Shown: positions 47,565 to 59,111 of the stretch, piece after piece
How positions within the stretch are numbered: the first letter of the stretch is position 1
How the letters are laid out: every line of letters begins with the position of its first letter
Assembly: GCF_008386495.1 (NCBI RefSeq)
Contig: NZ_VTHJ01000006.1
Location: 141,539-205,538 of the forward strand
DNA from: Streptomyces tailanensis
GTDB taxonomy: Bacteria; Actinomycetota; Actinomycetes; Streptomycetales; Streptomycetaceae
Length of the DNA stretch: 64,000 bases
Direction of reading: 5' to 3'
The notes under the pieces: generated by a model
What the model was told of the DNA's origin: nothing
Database searches by the model: none
The model's input: the letters and a program-made list of their open reading frames with translations, nothing else
Made by a program: the position numbers and the translations under genes

Positions 47565-48256
47565 GCCCGATGAGCCGGTCCGTACGGAAGTTCCTGCGGG
47601 AGAACGGCCTCGGCCTCGTCTTCCTGACGCTGTTCGCCCTCGCCGTGGTCGGCCAGGCGTTCGCCGGTCACGCCGACTTCAACAACCAGCTCGCCGCGGA
47701 CGACCTCCAACAGGTCACCCTCGGCGAGTACATGGCGTCCTCGGACTTCGCCGTCGACGTCATGGAGAACTGGCAGTCCGAGTATCTGCAGTTCTTCCTC
47801 TACGTCTTCCTCACGGTATGGCTGGTGCAGCGCGGTTCACCGGAGTCGAAGAACCCGGACAAGATCGGTGTCGAGTCCGACGAGGAGCAACGCGTGGGGC
47901 CGCACGCGGGCTCGGACGCCCCCCGCTGGGCGGCGGCCGGCGGCCTCCGCCTCAAGCTGTACGCCAGTTCGCTCGGCTACGTCATGGGAACCGTGTTCGT
48001 GCTGTCCTGGCTCGCTCAGTCGATCACCGGTGTGGCGGCCTACAACCAGGAGCAGCTGAGGCAGCTCCAGGCGCCCATGAGCTGGCCCAAGTACATCCTG
48101 TCCGCCGACTTCTGGAGCCGGACGCTGCAGAACTGGCAGTCGGAGTTCCTCGCCATCGCCTCCATGGCCGTCCTCTCGATCTATCTGCGTCAGCGCGGTT
48201 CCCCGGAGTCCAAGCCCGTGGGGGCGGCCCACACGGCGACGGGCGTCGAGGGCTGA
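47561..48256 (+). CDS. DUF6766-like membrane protein with internal duplication
   Basis: 231 aa. Four TM helices in two similar halves: each ends in N-W-Q-S-E followed by a TM helix and Q-R-G-S-P-E-S-K (VWLVQRGSPESK near 88-99; IYLRQRGSPESK near 206-217). The duplicated NWQSE/RGSPESK frame marks the DUF6766 family, function unknown. Last gene of the lipoprotein/microprotein operon. Confidence 0.83.
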   Translation: MSPMSRSVRKFLRENGLGLVFLTLFALAVVGQAFAGHADFNNQLAADDLQQVTLGEYMASSDFAVDVMENWQSEYLQFFLYVFLTVWLVQRGSPESKNPDKIGVESDEEQRVGPHAGSDAPRWAAAGGLRLKLYASSLGYVMGTVFVLSWLAQSITGVAAYNQEQLRQLQAPMSWPKYILSADFWSRTLQNWQSEFLAIASMAVLSIYLRQRGSPESKPVGAAHTATGVEG

Positions 48257-48286
48257 ACTCCGGGGACCCCCTGTTCCTACGCCTTC

Positions 48287-50179
48287 CTACGCCGCGGCGA
48301 CGGGCACGTCCTCCGCCTCCGACTTCTCGAACTGCGTCCGGTACAGCTCCGCGTACCGTCCCCCCACCGCCAGCAGCTCGTCGTGCGTGCCGCGCTCCAC
48401 GATCCGGCCGGCCTCGACGACGAGGATCTGGTCGGCGGCCCGTACGGTCGACAGACGGTGGGCGATGACCACGGCGGTCCTGCCCTCCAGCGCCTCCGCG
48501 AGGGCCTCCTGGACGGCGGCCTCCGAGGTGTTGTCGAGGTGTGCGGTGGCCTCGTCGAGGATGACGACGCGCTGGCGGGCCAGGAGCAGCCGGGCGATGG
48601 TCATGCGCTGGCGTTCGCCGCCGGAGAGCCGGTAGCCGCGTTCGCCGACCACGGTGTCGAGACGGTCGGGCAGGGAGCGTACGAGGTCGTCGAGGCGGGC
48701 CCGGCGCAGGACGTCCCACAGGTCGTCGTCCGTGGCGTCGGGGCGGGCGAGGAGCAGGTTGGCGCGGACGGTGTCGTGGAAGAGGTGCCCGTCCTGGGTG
48801 ACCATGCCGAGGGTGCCGCGCAGCGACGCGGCGCTGAGGTCGCGTACGTCGATCCCGCCGACGCGGACGGTGCCCGCGTCCGTGTCGTACAGCCGGGGCA
48901 GCAGCTGGGCGACGGTCGACTTGCCGGCGCCGGAGGAGCCGACGAGGGCGACGGTCTGGCCGGGTTCGGCGCGGAAGGAGACGCCGTGCAGGACCTCGGT
49001 GCCGCCGCGGGTGTCGAGGGCGGCCACCTCCTCCAGGGAGGCGAGGGAGACCTTGTCGGCGGAGGGGTAGCCGAAGCGGACGTCGTCGAACTCCACGGCC
49101 ACCGGGCCGTCGGGCACCTCGCGGGCGTCCGGTTTCTCCTCGATGAGCGGCTTCAGGTCGAGCACCTCGAAGACCCGCTCGAAGCTGACCAGGGCGCTCA
49201 TGATCTCGACCCGGGCCCCGGCCAGCGCGGTCAGCGGCGCGTACAGCCGGGTCAGCAGCAGTGCCAGGGAGACGATCGCGCCGGCCTCCAGGGTGCCGCG
49301 CAGTGCGAACCAGCCGCCGAGTCCGTACACCAGGGCGAGCGCGAGGGCCGAGACCAGGGTGAGCGCGGTGATGAACGCCGACTGCGCCATCGCCGTACGC
49401 ACCCCGATGTCCCGCACCCGGCGGGCGCGCATCGCGAACTCCGAGGACTCGTCGTCGGGCCGCCCGAAGAGCTTGACCAGGGTGGCGCCGGGCGCGGAGA
49501 AGCGCTCGGTCATGCGAGTGCCCATGGCCGCGTTGAGGTCGGCGGCCTCCCGCTGGAGCCGGGCCATACGGCGGCCCATGCGCCGGGCGGGGATCACGAA
49601 CACCGGCAGCAGGACGAGCGAGAGCAGGGTGATCTGCCAGGAGAGGGTGAGCATCACGGCGAGCGTGAGCAGCAGCGTGACCAGGTTGCTCACCACTCCC
49701 GACAGGGTGTTGCTGAACGCCCGTTGGGCGCCGATCACGTCGTTGTTGAGACGACTGACGAGCGCTCCCGTACGAGTACGTGTGAAGAACGCGACCGGCA
49801 TGCGCTGCACATGATCGAAGACGGCGGTCCGCAGATCGAGGATGAGTCCCTCACCGAGCGTCGCCGACAGCCGTCGGCCGAGCAGCCCGAGCGCCGCCTC
49901 GGCGACCGCGATGAGCGCGATGAGCACAGCAAGGCGGACGACGAGTGCCTCGTCCCCGCCCGAGACGATCACGTCTACGACGCGCCCCGCGAGCACGGGC
50001 GTCGCGACGGCGAGCAGGGCGGTCAGCACACCGATCACGACGAACCACGCGATACGGCGACGATGTGGACGGGCGAAGGCGGCGACGCGCCGTAGCGTCG
50101 TCCGGGCGAAGGGGCGGCTTCGCTGCTGGGCGTTCATCATGCCCTGCAGCTGCATCCAGGCGGTGGTCTCCATACTCAT
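48287..50179 (-). CDS. ABC exporter, fused permease and ATPase, SoxR-type promoter
   Basis: 630 aa, start ATG 50179, where the predicted transcript begins (see the promoter entry). Six TM helices (about 45-340), then an ATPase domain with Walker A VGSSGAGKST, signature LSGGERQRMTIARLLL, Walker B RVVILDEATAHLD and the H-loop IAHRLST. One half-transporter, working as a homodimer. The promoter holds a near-perfect SoxR box; S. coelicolor SoxR controls an ABC transporter (SCO7008, recalled), so this is probably its orthologue, exporting redox-active metabolites. Confidence 0.92.
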   Translation of the reverse strand: MSMETTAWMQLQGMMNAQQRSRPFARTTLRRVAAFARPHRRRIAWFVVIGVLTALLAVATPVLAGRVVDVIVSGGDEALVVRLAVLIALIAVAEAALGLLGRRLSATLGEGLILDLRTAVFDHVQRMPVAFFTRTRTGALVSRLNNDVIGAQRAFSNTLSGVVSNLVTLLLTLAVMLTLSWQITLLSLVLLPVFVIPARRMGRRMARLQREAADLNAAMGTRMTERFSAPGATLVKLFGRPDDESSEFAMRARRVRDIGVRTAMAQSAFITALTLVSALALALVYGLGGWFALRGTLEAGAIVSLALLLTRLYAPLTALAGARVEIMSALVSFERVFEVLDLKPLIEEKPDAREVPDGPVAVEFDDVRFGYPSADKVSLASLEEVAALDTRGGTEVLHGVSFRAEPGQTVALVGSSGAGKSTVAQLLPRLYDTDAGTVRVGGIDVRDLSAASLRGTLGMVTQDGHLFHDTVRANLLLARPDATDDDLWDVLRRARLDDLVRSLPDRLDTVVGERGYRLSGGERQRMTIARLLLARQRVVILDEATAHLDNTSEAAVQEALAEALEGRTAVVIAHRLSTVRAADQILVVEAGRIVERGTHDELLAVGGRYAELYRTQFEKSEAEDVPVAAA

Positions 50180-50186
50180 GACCAGA

Positions 50187-50217
50187 ACGCTAAAACCTCA
50201 AGCAATCTTGAGGTCAA
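50187..50217 (-). promoter_or_regulatory. SoxR box in a 19-bp-spaced MerR-type promoter
   Basis: On the minus strand: TTGACC (-35, 50217-50212), a 19-bp spacer containing the dyad ACCTCAAG-ATTG-CTTGAGGT (50214-50195), then TAGCGT (-10, 50192-50187). CCTCAAG-N4-CTTGAGG is the architecture of the E. coli soxS operator. The expected start of transcription is near 50180, so the mRNA would begin at or next to the ATG (50179), that is, leaderless. Confidence 0.8.
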
Positions 50218-50339
50218 GGCATGTCGTGAAGTACGTGCGGACGGAGTACGCGCGGACGCGGTGAAGTCCGCCGCCCGGACACCCCCTGTCCCCGCGCCCG
50301 CAACCTGCCGTTGGGGCGCTGCGGAGAACCTCTCCCAGT

Positions 50340-51302
50340 GTGACAGCGATACGACTCCCCCAGGGACTGGCCAGGCGTATCCCGGTCCGCCGGATCCTGT
50401 GCCTGCTCCCTCTCGCCCTGGTCCTGGTCGTCGCCGTGCGCCACCGCTCCGTCCTCGTCGAGGGCTTCGCCCATTTGGCCACCGCCCAGTGGCCCTGGCT
50501 GGTGGCGGCGGTCTGCGCGACCTGTCTGACCTGGGTCGCGGCGGCCGTGACCCGGCAGGGCTCTCTCATCGAACGGCTGCCGGCCCTGCGGCTGCTGGCC
50601 ACCCAGTTCGCGGCGGGGGCGGCGAACCATGTGCTGCCCACCGGGCTGGGCGCGAGCGCGGTGAACCTGCGGTTCATGACGGTGTGCGGGGTGTCGCTGG
50701 CCCGCTCGTCGGCGGCGCTCGCCCTGTATCTGCTCGCGGAGGCGATCGCCCGCGTGGGCCTGCTGCTGGTCCTGCTGGTCACGTTCCCCGGCGCGCTGCG
50801 TCTCGGCGCCCTCCTCCCCGACGGGGCGGCCACTCCCTTGCTGATCATCGTCGCGGCCGTGGTCTGCGTGGCCGTGGCCGTACTCCTGCTCGTACGACGG
50901 CTGCGCACAGCCGTGTTCGGTTTCGTGCGCACCGCGTTGAGCGAGGCCCGCTCGGTGCACACGCGTCCGACGCGCGTACTGGCGCTGTGGGGCGGCTCGC
51001 TGGCCTTCCCGGCGCTCCAGGCGGCCGGACTCGTCATGGTGGGGCTGGCGTTGGGCCTGCACGTTCCCGTGGCGCACATGGTGGTGGCGTATCTCGCGGC
51101 CACGGTCGCCGTCGCCCTCGTCCCGACCCCCGGCGGCCTCGGCTCGGTGGACGCGGCGCTCGTGGTCGCCCTGGTGGCGGCCGGCGGCCCGGTGGCCGTG
51201 GCGACCGCGGTGGTACTGGCGTACCGGATCATCACCCTCTGGCTGCCGCTGCTGCCGGGGGCGTTGACGCTGGGGGCGCTGGTCCGGCTGAAGGTGATCT
51301 GA
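50340..51302 (+). CDS. UPF0104/LPG-synthase-TM-like membrane protein
   Basis: 320 aa, GTG start. About eight TM helices. AAGAANHVLPTGLGASAVNLRFM and the late PTPGGLGSVDAALVVAL are the conserved blocks of the flippase-like TM domain of lysylphosphatidylglycerol synthase (PF03706), here without a synthase domain. Likely a lipid or isoprenoid-lipid translocase; not tested. Divergent from the ABC transporter. Confidence 0.82.
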   Translation: MTAIRLPQGLARRIPVRRILCLLPLALVLVVAVRHRSVLVEGFAHLATAQWPWLVAAVCATCLTWVAAAVTRQGSLIERLPALRLLATQFAAGAANHVLPTGLGASAVNLRFMTVCGVSLARSSAALALYLLAEAIARVGLLLVLLVTFPGALRLGALLPDGAATPLLIIVAAVVCVAVAVLLLVRRLRTAVFGFVRTALSEARSVHTRPTRVLALWGGSLAFPALQAAGLVMVGLALGLHVPVAHMVVAYLAATVAVALVPTPGGLGSVDAALVVALVAAGGPVAVATAVVLAYRIITLWLPLLPGALTLGALVRLKVI

Positions 51303-51636
51303 CCGCGGGCATCCCGAGAAACCGTGGCGAACCTGTCGGTGGCGATGCGCGTATCCGGACATTCGGCCGCACCCGACGGTCCGTCAATGGCCGATCCGCG
51401 CAGGTCCGGTGCCGATCAGTCAGCCGGATGGGGCAGGATGAGCCGTCGCACCCGGCGTCGTACACACGTCGCACGTACGCCGTACGCACGTCGTACGCAC
51501 GTCCGGGAAAGCGTGATCGTGCACTCCGGATTCGAGCAGGTGGCAAGGTGACGACGCATCACATACGGTCCGCGGGGCCTGACATACGGCACATACGGCC
51601 CGTCGGTCGCTCCCGGCGTCCCTCGGGAGGCGACCG
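51303..51636. other. Gap with short direct repeats upstream of mscS
   Basis: 334 bp. CGTACGCACGT occurs twice in tandem (51481-51491, 51492-51502) in a run of CGT/ACG words, and CATACGG three times (51562, 51583, 51592) before the mscS start. No frame looks coding. The promoter of mscS must lie here. Confidence 0.4.
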
Positions 51637-55147
<3,511 letters not shown>

Positions 55148-55166
55148 CACACCGCCCGCGCATGAA

Positions 55167-55209
55167 GCCGCCCCGGCCGGATCACTCCCGGCCGGGGCGG
55201 CCCGTTTTC
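55167..55209 (+). terminator. Intrinsic terminator of icd
   Basis: GCCGCCCCGGCCGG (55167-55180) and CCGGCCGGGGCGGC (55188-55201) form a perfect 14-bp stem followed by CCGTTTTC. Confidence 0.88.
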
Positions 55210-55214
55210 CCCAC

Positions 55215-55265
55215 AAGGTCAGACGGTCCCGAAGGTCAGACGATCCTGAAGGTCATACGGTCCCG
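55215..55265. repeat. Three tandem 17-bp repeats at the end of the esterase gene
   Basis: AAGGTCAGACGGTCCCG (55215-55231) is followed by two variants (55232-55248, 55249-55265). The last unit includes the final codons and stop of the esterase gene, so the 3' end of that gene was duplicated twice downstream. Confidence 0.8.
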
Positions 55266-56221
55266 AAGGCCGTGCGCAGGGTGCCGATCGCCTGCCCGAT
55301 GGCAGCCTCGGCGGCGTTGGTCTCCCGCAGGGCGTTGAGCATGACGAAGTCGTGGATGATGCCCTGGTAGCGCACCGCGGTGACCGGAACCCCGGCCTCG
55401 CGCAGCTTGTTGGCGTACGCCTCGCCCTCGTCGCGCAGGACGTCGGCCTCGGCGGTGATGACGAGCGCCGGGGGCAGCCCCTTGAGCTGCTCGGCGGTGG
55501 CCCGCAGCGGTGAGGCGGTGATCTCGGCGCGCTCCTTCTCACTGCTCGTGTACTGGTCCCAGAACCACCGCATGGCGTCGCGCCGCAGGAAGTACCCCTC
55601 GGCGAATTGGTCGTACGAACCGGTCTCGAAGGCGGCGTCGGTGACCGGGTAGAAGAGCACCTGCTGGACCAGCGGCACATCGCCGCGCTCCTTGGCCATC
55701 AGGGTCAGCGCGGCGCTCATGTTGCCGCCGACGGAGTCCCCGGCCACGGCCATCCGGGTCGCGTCCAGGTAGTGGCCGGCGCCCTCGGTGACGACCCAGC
55801 GGGCCACCGCGTAGTTCTGCTCGATCGCGACCGGGTATCGGGCCTCGGGCGACAGGTCGTACTCGGGGAAGACGACCGCGGCCCGCGCGCCCACGGCCAG
55901 CTCGCGCACCAGCCGGTCATGGGTATGGGCGTTGCCGAAGACCCAGCCGGCGCCGTGGATGTAAAGGATCACCGGAAGCACGCCCTTGGCTCCCTCGGGC
56001 CGGACGATACGGGCCCGGAGCTCGCCGGTGGGTCCGCCCGGCACGATCACCCACTCCTCGTCGACGGCCGGCATGGCGATCGCGCCCGACTGCACCTCGT
56101 CGACGACCTTGCGGCCCTCGACCGGCCCGAGGTCGAACAGGTACGGCGGGTTCGCGGTCGCCTCCGCGAAAGCAGCGGCGGCGGGCTCCAGAACGGGACG
56201 GGGGCGGGCGGTCTCGGACAT
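55253..56221 (-). CDS. HSL-type alpha/beta hydrolase (esterase)
   Basis: 322 aa from the ATG at 56221 (GAGGAG upstream). HGAGW (89-93, oxyanion hole; usual HGGGW), nucleophile in GDSVGG (Ser163), DVLRDEGEAYA with the acid, and GIIHDF with the base His. A carboxylesterase of the hormone-sensitive lipase family. It is divergent from an OhrR-like MarR regulator that probably controls it. Its 3' end carries a tandem repeat. Confidence 0.9.
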   Translation of the reverse strand: MSETARPRPVLEPAAAAFAEATANPPYLFDLGPVEGRKVVDEVQSGAIAMPAVDEEWVIVPGGPTGELRARIVRPEGAKGVLPVILYIHGAGWVFGNAHTHDRLVRELAVGARAAVVFPEYDLSPEARYPVAIEQNYAVARWVVTEGAGHYLDATRMAVAGDSVGGNMSAALTLMAKERGDVPLVQQVLFYPVTDAAFETGSYDQFAEGYFLRRDAMRWFWDQYTSSEKERAEITASPLRATAEQLKGLPPALVITAEADVLRDEGEAYANKLREAGVPVTAVRYQGIIHDFVMLNALRETNAAEAAIGQAIGTLRTAFGTV

Positions 56222-56295
56222 GGCGGTCTCCTCGGGGATCGGGTGCCGCGGGGCAGGCTCGGCCGACGAGGTTCGCCGGGGCGGCGGCACACGAT

Positions 56296-56383
56296 AACAG
56301 TAGCTCCCGATTAAGTCGTACACAACTAATTCATGCTCGATTCCATACCGAACTACTGTTTAGTGCACGATACAATCGGGGAG
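56296..56383. promoter_or_regulatory. Divergent promoter region with two interleaved inverted repeats
   Basis: AACAGTAG (56296-56303) matches CTACTGTT (56353-56360), and CTCCCGATT (56304-56312) matches AATCGGGGAG (56374-56383). The stretch between is A+T-rich (ATTAAGTCGT near 56311; ACAACTAATTC near 56322), an obvious operator zone for the adjoining MarR protein. I cannot define the exact site. Confidence 0.45.
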
Positions 56384-56409
56384 ACTCAAAGGTAGGGTGG
56401 GAGATCGTC

Positions 56410-56919
56410 ATGAAGAGCACGGGACCGAGGAGCGACACCGTGAGCACAACAGGCGACTTCGTGAGCACCGCCGGAGCGGAGCCGGCGCAGGGGTACACCC
56501 TGCTCCTGGACGACCAGCTCTGCTTCGCGCTGTACGCCGCCTCGCGCGCGGTCACGGCCCGCTACCGGCCGCTGCTGGAAGAGCTGGGGCTGACCTATCC
56601 GCAGTACCTGGTCATGCTCGTGCTCTGGGAGCAGGACTCGATCTCCGTACGCGACCTCGGGGCCGCGCTACAGCTCGAGTCCAGCACCCTCTCCCCGCTC
56701 CTGAAGCGCCTGGAGGCCGGCGGTCTGCTCCGCCGCGAACGCCGTACGGACGACGAACGCTCCGTCGCCATCCGTCTCACCGAATCCGGTGCACAGCTCA
56801 AGGAGCGGGCCCGTACGGTGCCCATGGACATAGGCGACGCCATGGGCCTGACCCCCGAGCAACACACCACGACCAAACAGCTGTTGCGGACGCTCACCGC
56901 CAACGTCAGCCAGGTGTGA
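56410..56919 (+). CDS. OhrR-like MarR-family regulator
   Basis: 169 aa, ATG after GGGAG. LLLDDQLCFALYAASRAVTARYRPLLEELGLTYPQYLVMLVLWE is strongly OhrR-like, with the reactive cysteine at C38 that senses organic hydroperoxides. Winged HTH: VRDLGAALQLESSTLSPLLKRLEAGGLLRRER. About 30 extra residues at the N-terminus suggest the true start may be a downstream GTG (56440 or 56461). No ohr gene adjoins; the divergent gene is an esterase. Confidence 0.88.
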   Translation: MKSTGPRSDTVSTTGDFVSTAGAEPAQGYTLLLDDQLCFALYAASRAVTARYRPLLEELGLTYPQYLVMLVLWEQDSISVRDLGAALQLESSTLSPLLKRLEAGGLLRRERRTDDERSVAIRLTESGAQLKERARTVPMDIGDAMGLTPEQHTTTKQLLRTLTANVSQV

Positions 56920-56954
56920 CCGGGGGCCGGCCCACCGGCACGGACCGTCCGCCG

Positions 56955-57938
56955 TCAGTGCGCGGCGTCCAGTCTGCCCCGCTGCTCCTCCGTCAGCTCC
57001 AGGTCCACCGCGCCCAGGTTCTCCTCCAGTTGGGCCACGGAAGACACCCCGGCGAGCGGGACGATCGGGAACCGGCCACCCAACTGCCAGGCGAGCACCA
57101 CCTGGTTGACGGTCGCCCCCGCCTCCCGCGCGACCTCCTCCAGCGCCTTGAGCCGGGCGGGGGTGCCCGGGTGGTCGTAGTCCGGCCGCAGCTTGTCGGG
57201 GCGTACGTACCCGCCGGTGAGCAGCGGCGAGTAGGCGACGAGGGTGAGTTCGGGCTCGGCCTCCAGATAGCTCAGCAGTTCGGCGGTGGTCGCGCCGAGG
57301 GTGCCGTCCGGCCAGAGGTCGCCCGGGATGTCGGTGCGCGGGCGGAGGTAGCTGTGGTGGTACTGGAGCACGTCGTACCCGGGCAGTCCCGCCGCCGCGG
57401 CGAGAGCGCGGGCCCGTTCGACCCGCCAGACGGCGTGGTTGCTCACGCCGAGGAGACCGACGGTGCCCTCCACGACGAGTTCCGCGAACCCCTCGACGGT
57501 CTCCCGCAGCGGGGCCGTACGGTCCTCGATGTGCGCGTAGAGCAGATCCAGCCGCTCCGCCCCGAGCCGCTCCCGGCTCCGCTCCGCCGACTCCCGGATC
57601 ACCTTCGCCGACAGCCCCTCGGCGTTGTCGACATAGCTGGTACCGGGCGCGAGCGGTCGGGCGCCGAGCTTGGTCGCGATGACGATCTCGTCACCGACGC
57701 CCCGGCTGCGCCGCCACCGCCCGAGCAACTCCTCGCTCTGCCCGCCCTGACCGCCATCGGCCCAGAAGGCGTAGTTGTCGGACGTGTCGATGAAGTTCCC
57801 TCCGGCTTCCACATACCGATCGAGCAAGGCGAAGGCGGTCTTCTCGTCCGTCTGCGAGCCGAACAACATCGCGCCGAGCGCCAGAACGCTCACCTCGCGG
57901 CGGGTAGCCGGATCACTGCCGATCATGCGGTACTTCAT
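56955..57938 (-). CDS. Aldo/keto reductase
   Basis: 327 aa from the ATG at 57938, which follows GGAGG. TIM-barrel AKR with catalytic D51 and Y56 (DTSDNY), Lys in ATKLG and His in YAHIED. VSNHAVWRV and the late QVVLAWQL are typical. Probably an NADPH-dependent reductase of unknown substrate. Convergent with the MarR gene and divergent from the small GH43 gene. Confidence 0.9.
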   Translation of the reverse strand: MKYRMIGSDPATRREVSVLALGAMLFGSQTDEKTAFALLDRYVEAGGNFIDTSDNYAFWADGGQGGQSEELLGRWRRSRGVGDEIVIATKLGARPLAPGTSYVDNAEGLSAKVIRESAERSRERLGAERLDLLYAHIEDRTAPLRETVEGFAELVVEGTVGLLGVSNHAVWRVERARALAAAAGLPGYDVLQYHHSYLRPRTDIPGDLWPDGTLGATTAELLSYLEAEPELTLVAYSPLLTGGYVRPDKLRPDYDHPGTPARLKALEEVAREAGATVNQVVLAWQLGGRFPIVPLAGVSSVAQLEENLGAVDLELTEEQRGRLDAAH

Positions 57939-58039
57939 GCCGCTGCCTCCCCTTGCGCCCGCCCATCGGGCTCGAGAAGGAGTCTTCAACTTGGAGCGCA
58001 CGCGAAGTCAACCGTGCTGACACAAAGGAGGATTCGCCC

Positions 58040-59068
58040 ATAACCGACACCGAGACGGACACCACATTGATGCTGCTTCCCGACATGCCACTGCACGACC
58101 CGTTCATCTTAGCCGACGACGCGACCCGCACGTACTACCTCTACACGTCCAACGACCCGACCGTATCGGGCGTGGACGGCACCGGCACGATGGTCTACCG
58201 CAGCCGCGACCTGCGCGACTGGACCCGCCCCGTCGTGGTGTTCCTGACCGCCGAGCAACCGGGAATCTGGGCGACCGACGGCGGCTGGGCGCCGGAGGTC
58301 CACGCCTGGAACGGCAAGTACTACCTGTTCACCACCCTCCACAACGAGGACAGACCGCTCCCAGTACCCCCGGCCGGCCGTTGGGGCACGCCGTTCCAGC
58401 TCAAGAACCACATGCGCGGCACGATCACCGCCGTCTCCGACTCACTCCTGGGCCCCTTCACAGCCGTCGATCCCGCGCGCCCCACCCCACCCGAGAACCT
58501 GATGACCCTCGACGGCACGCTGTACGTCGACCCGTCCGGACAGCCCTGGATGGTGTACGCGCACGAGTGGCTGCAGACCATCGACGGCACCGTGGAGGCG
58601 ATCCGGCTCACCCCCGACCTGACCCGCACGACAGGCGCCCCGACCTTCCTGTTCAAGGCCTCGGACGCGCCCTGGCTCAACGACCAGATCCCCGCCGGCG
58701 TACCGCACCAACTCCCGCCCTACATCACCGACGGCCCCCAGCTGTACCGCACCACTGACGGCTCACTCCTCATGCTGTGGTCGACCTACGAAAAGAACGC
58801 GGCCACGGCCGACGGCACCATCAGCGGCGGCTACGTCCAGACCTACGCCGTCTCGAAGTCCGGCGACATCACGGGGCCATGGCAACACCGCCCCCTGCTC
58901 CGCGACGACAGCGGCCACGGCATGCTCTTCCACACCTTCGACGGCCAACTGACGATGATCCTCCACCGCCCCTTCGACAATGCCCGCGGCAAGCTCTACG
59001 ACATGCAACTCGTGGGCCACGAACTCCGAGTACTCCGCCAGCGCACCGACCTCGACGGCGGAGGCTGA
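58040..59068 (+). CDS. GH43-family glycosidase, apparently starting at ATA
   Basis: 342 aa if read from ATA (58040), which lies 8 bp after AAAGGAGG (58024-58031), ideal spacing. The only other in-frame starts are a TTG at 57953, before the ribosome site, and TTG/ATG at 58067/58070, with no ribosome site. LHDPFILADD, WAPEVHAWNGKYYLF, TLYVDPSGQPWMVYAHEW and ITDGPQLYRTTDGSLLMLWS show the five-bladed propeller and catalytic region, with DGP where many members have EGP. No signal peptide, so it is cytoplasmic. It may cleave a xylo- or arabino-oligosaccharide. Confidence 0.82.
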   Translation: MTDTETDTTLMLLPDMPLHDPFILADDATRTYYLYTSNDPTVSGVDGTGTMVYRSRDLRDWTRPVVVFLTAEQPGIWATDGGWAPEVHAWNGKYYLFTTLHNEDRPLPVPPAGRWGTPFQLKNHMRGTITAVSDSLLGPFTAVDPARPTPPENLMTLDGTLYVDPSGQPWMVYAHEWLQTIDGTVEAIRLTPDLTRTTGAPTFLFKASDAPWLNDQIPAGVPHQLPPYITDGPQLYRTTDGSLLMLWSTYEKNAATADGTISGGYVQTYAVSKSGDITGPWQHRPLLRDDSGHGMLFHTFDGQLTMILHRPFDNARGKLYDMQLVGHELRVLRQRTDLDGGG

Positions 59069-59111
59069 AACCGGCCCCCGTCGTGCGCCCGCTCCTCGTA
59101 CTCGGCCGAAC

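Noticed and set aside
51303..51636. Coding gene in the gap before mscS
   Set aside because: Frames are short and Arg/Thr-rich from CGTACG repeats, with no ribosome site.
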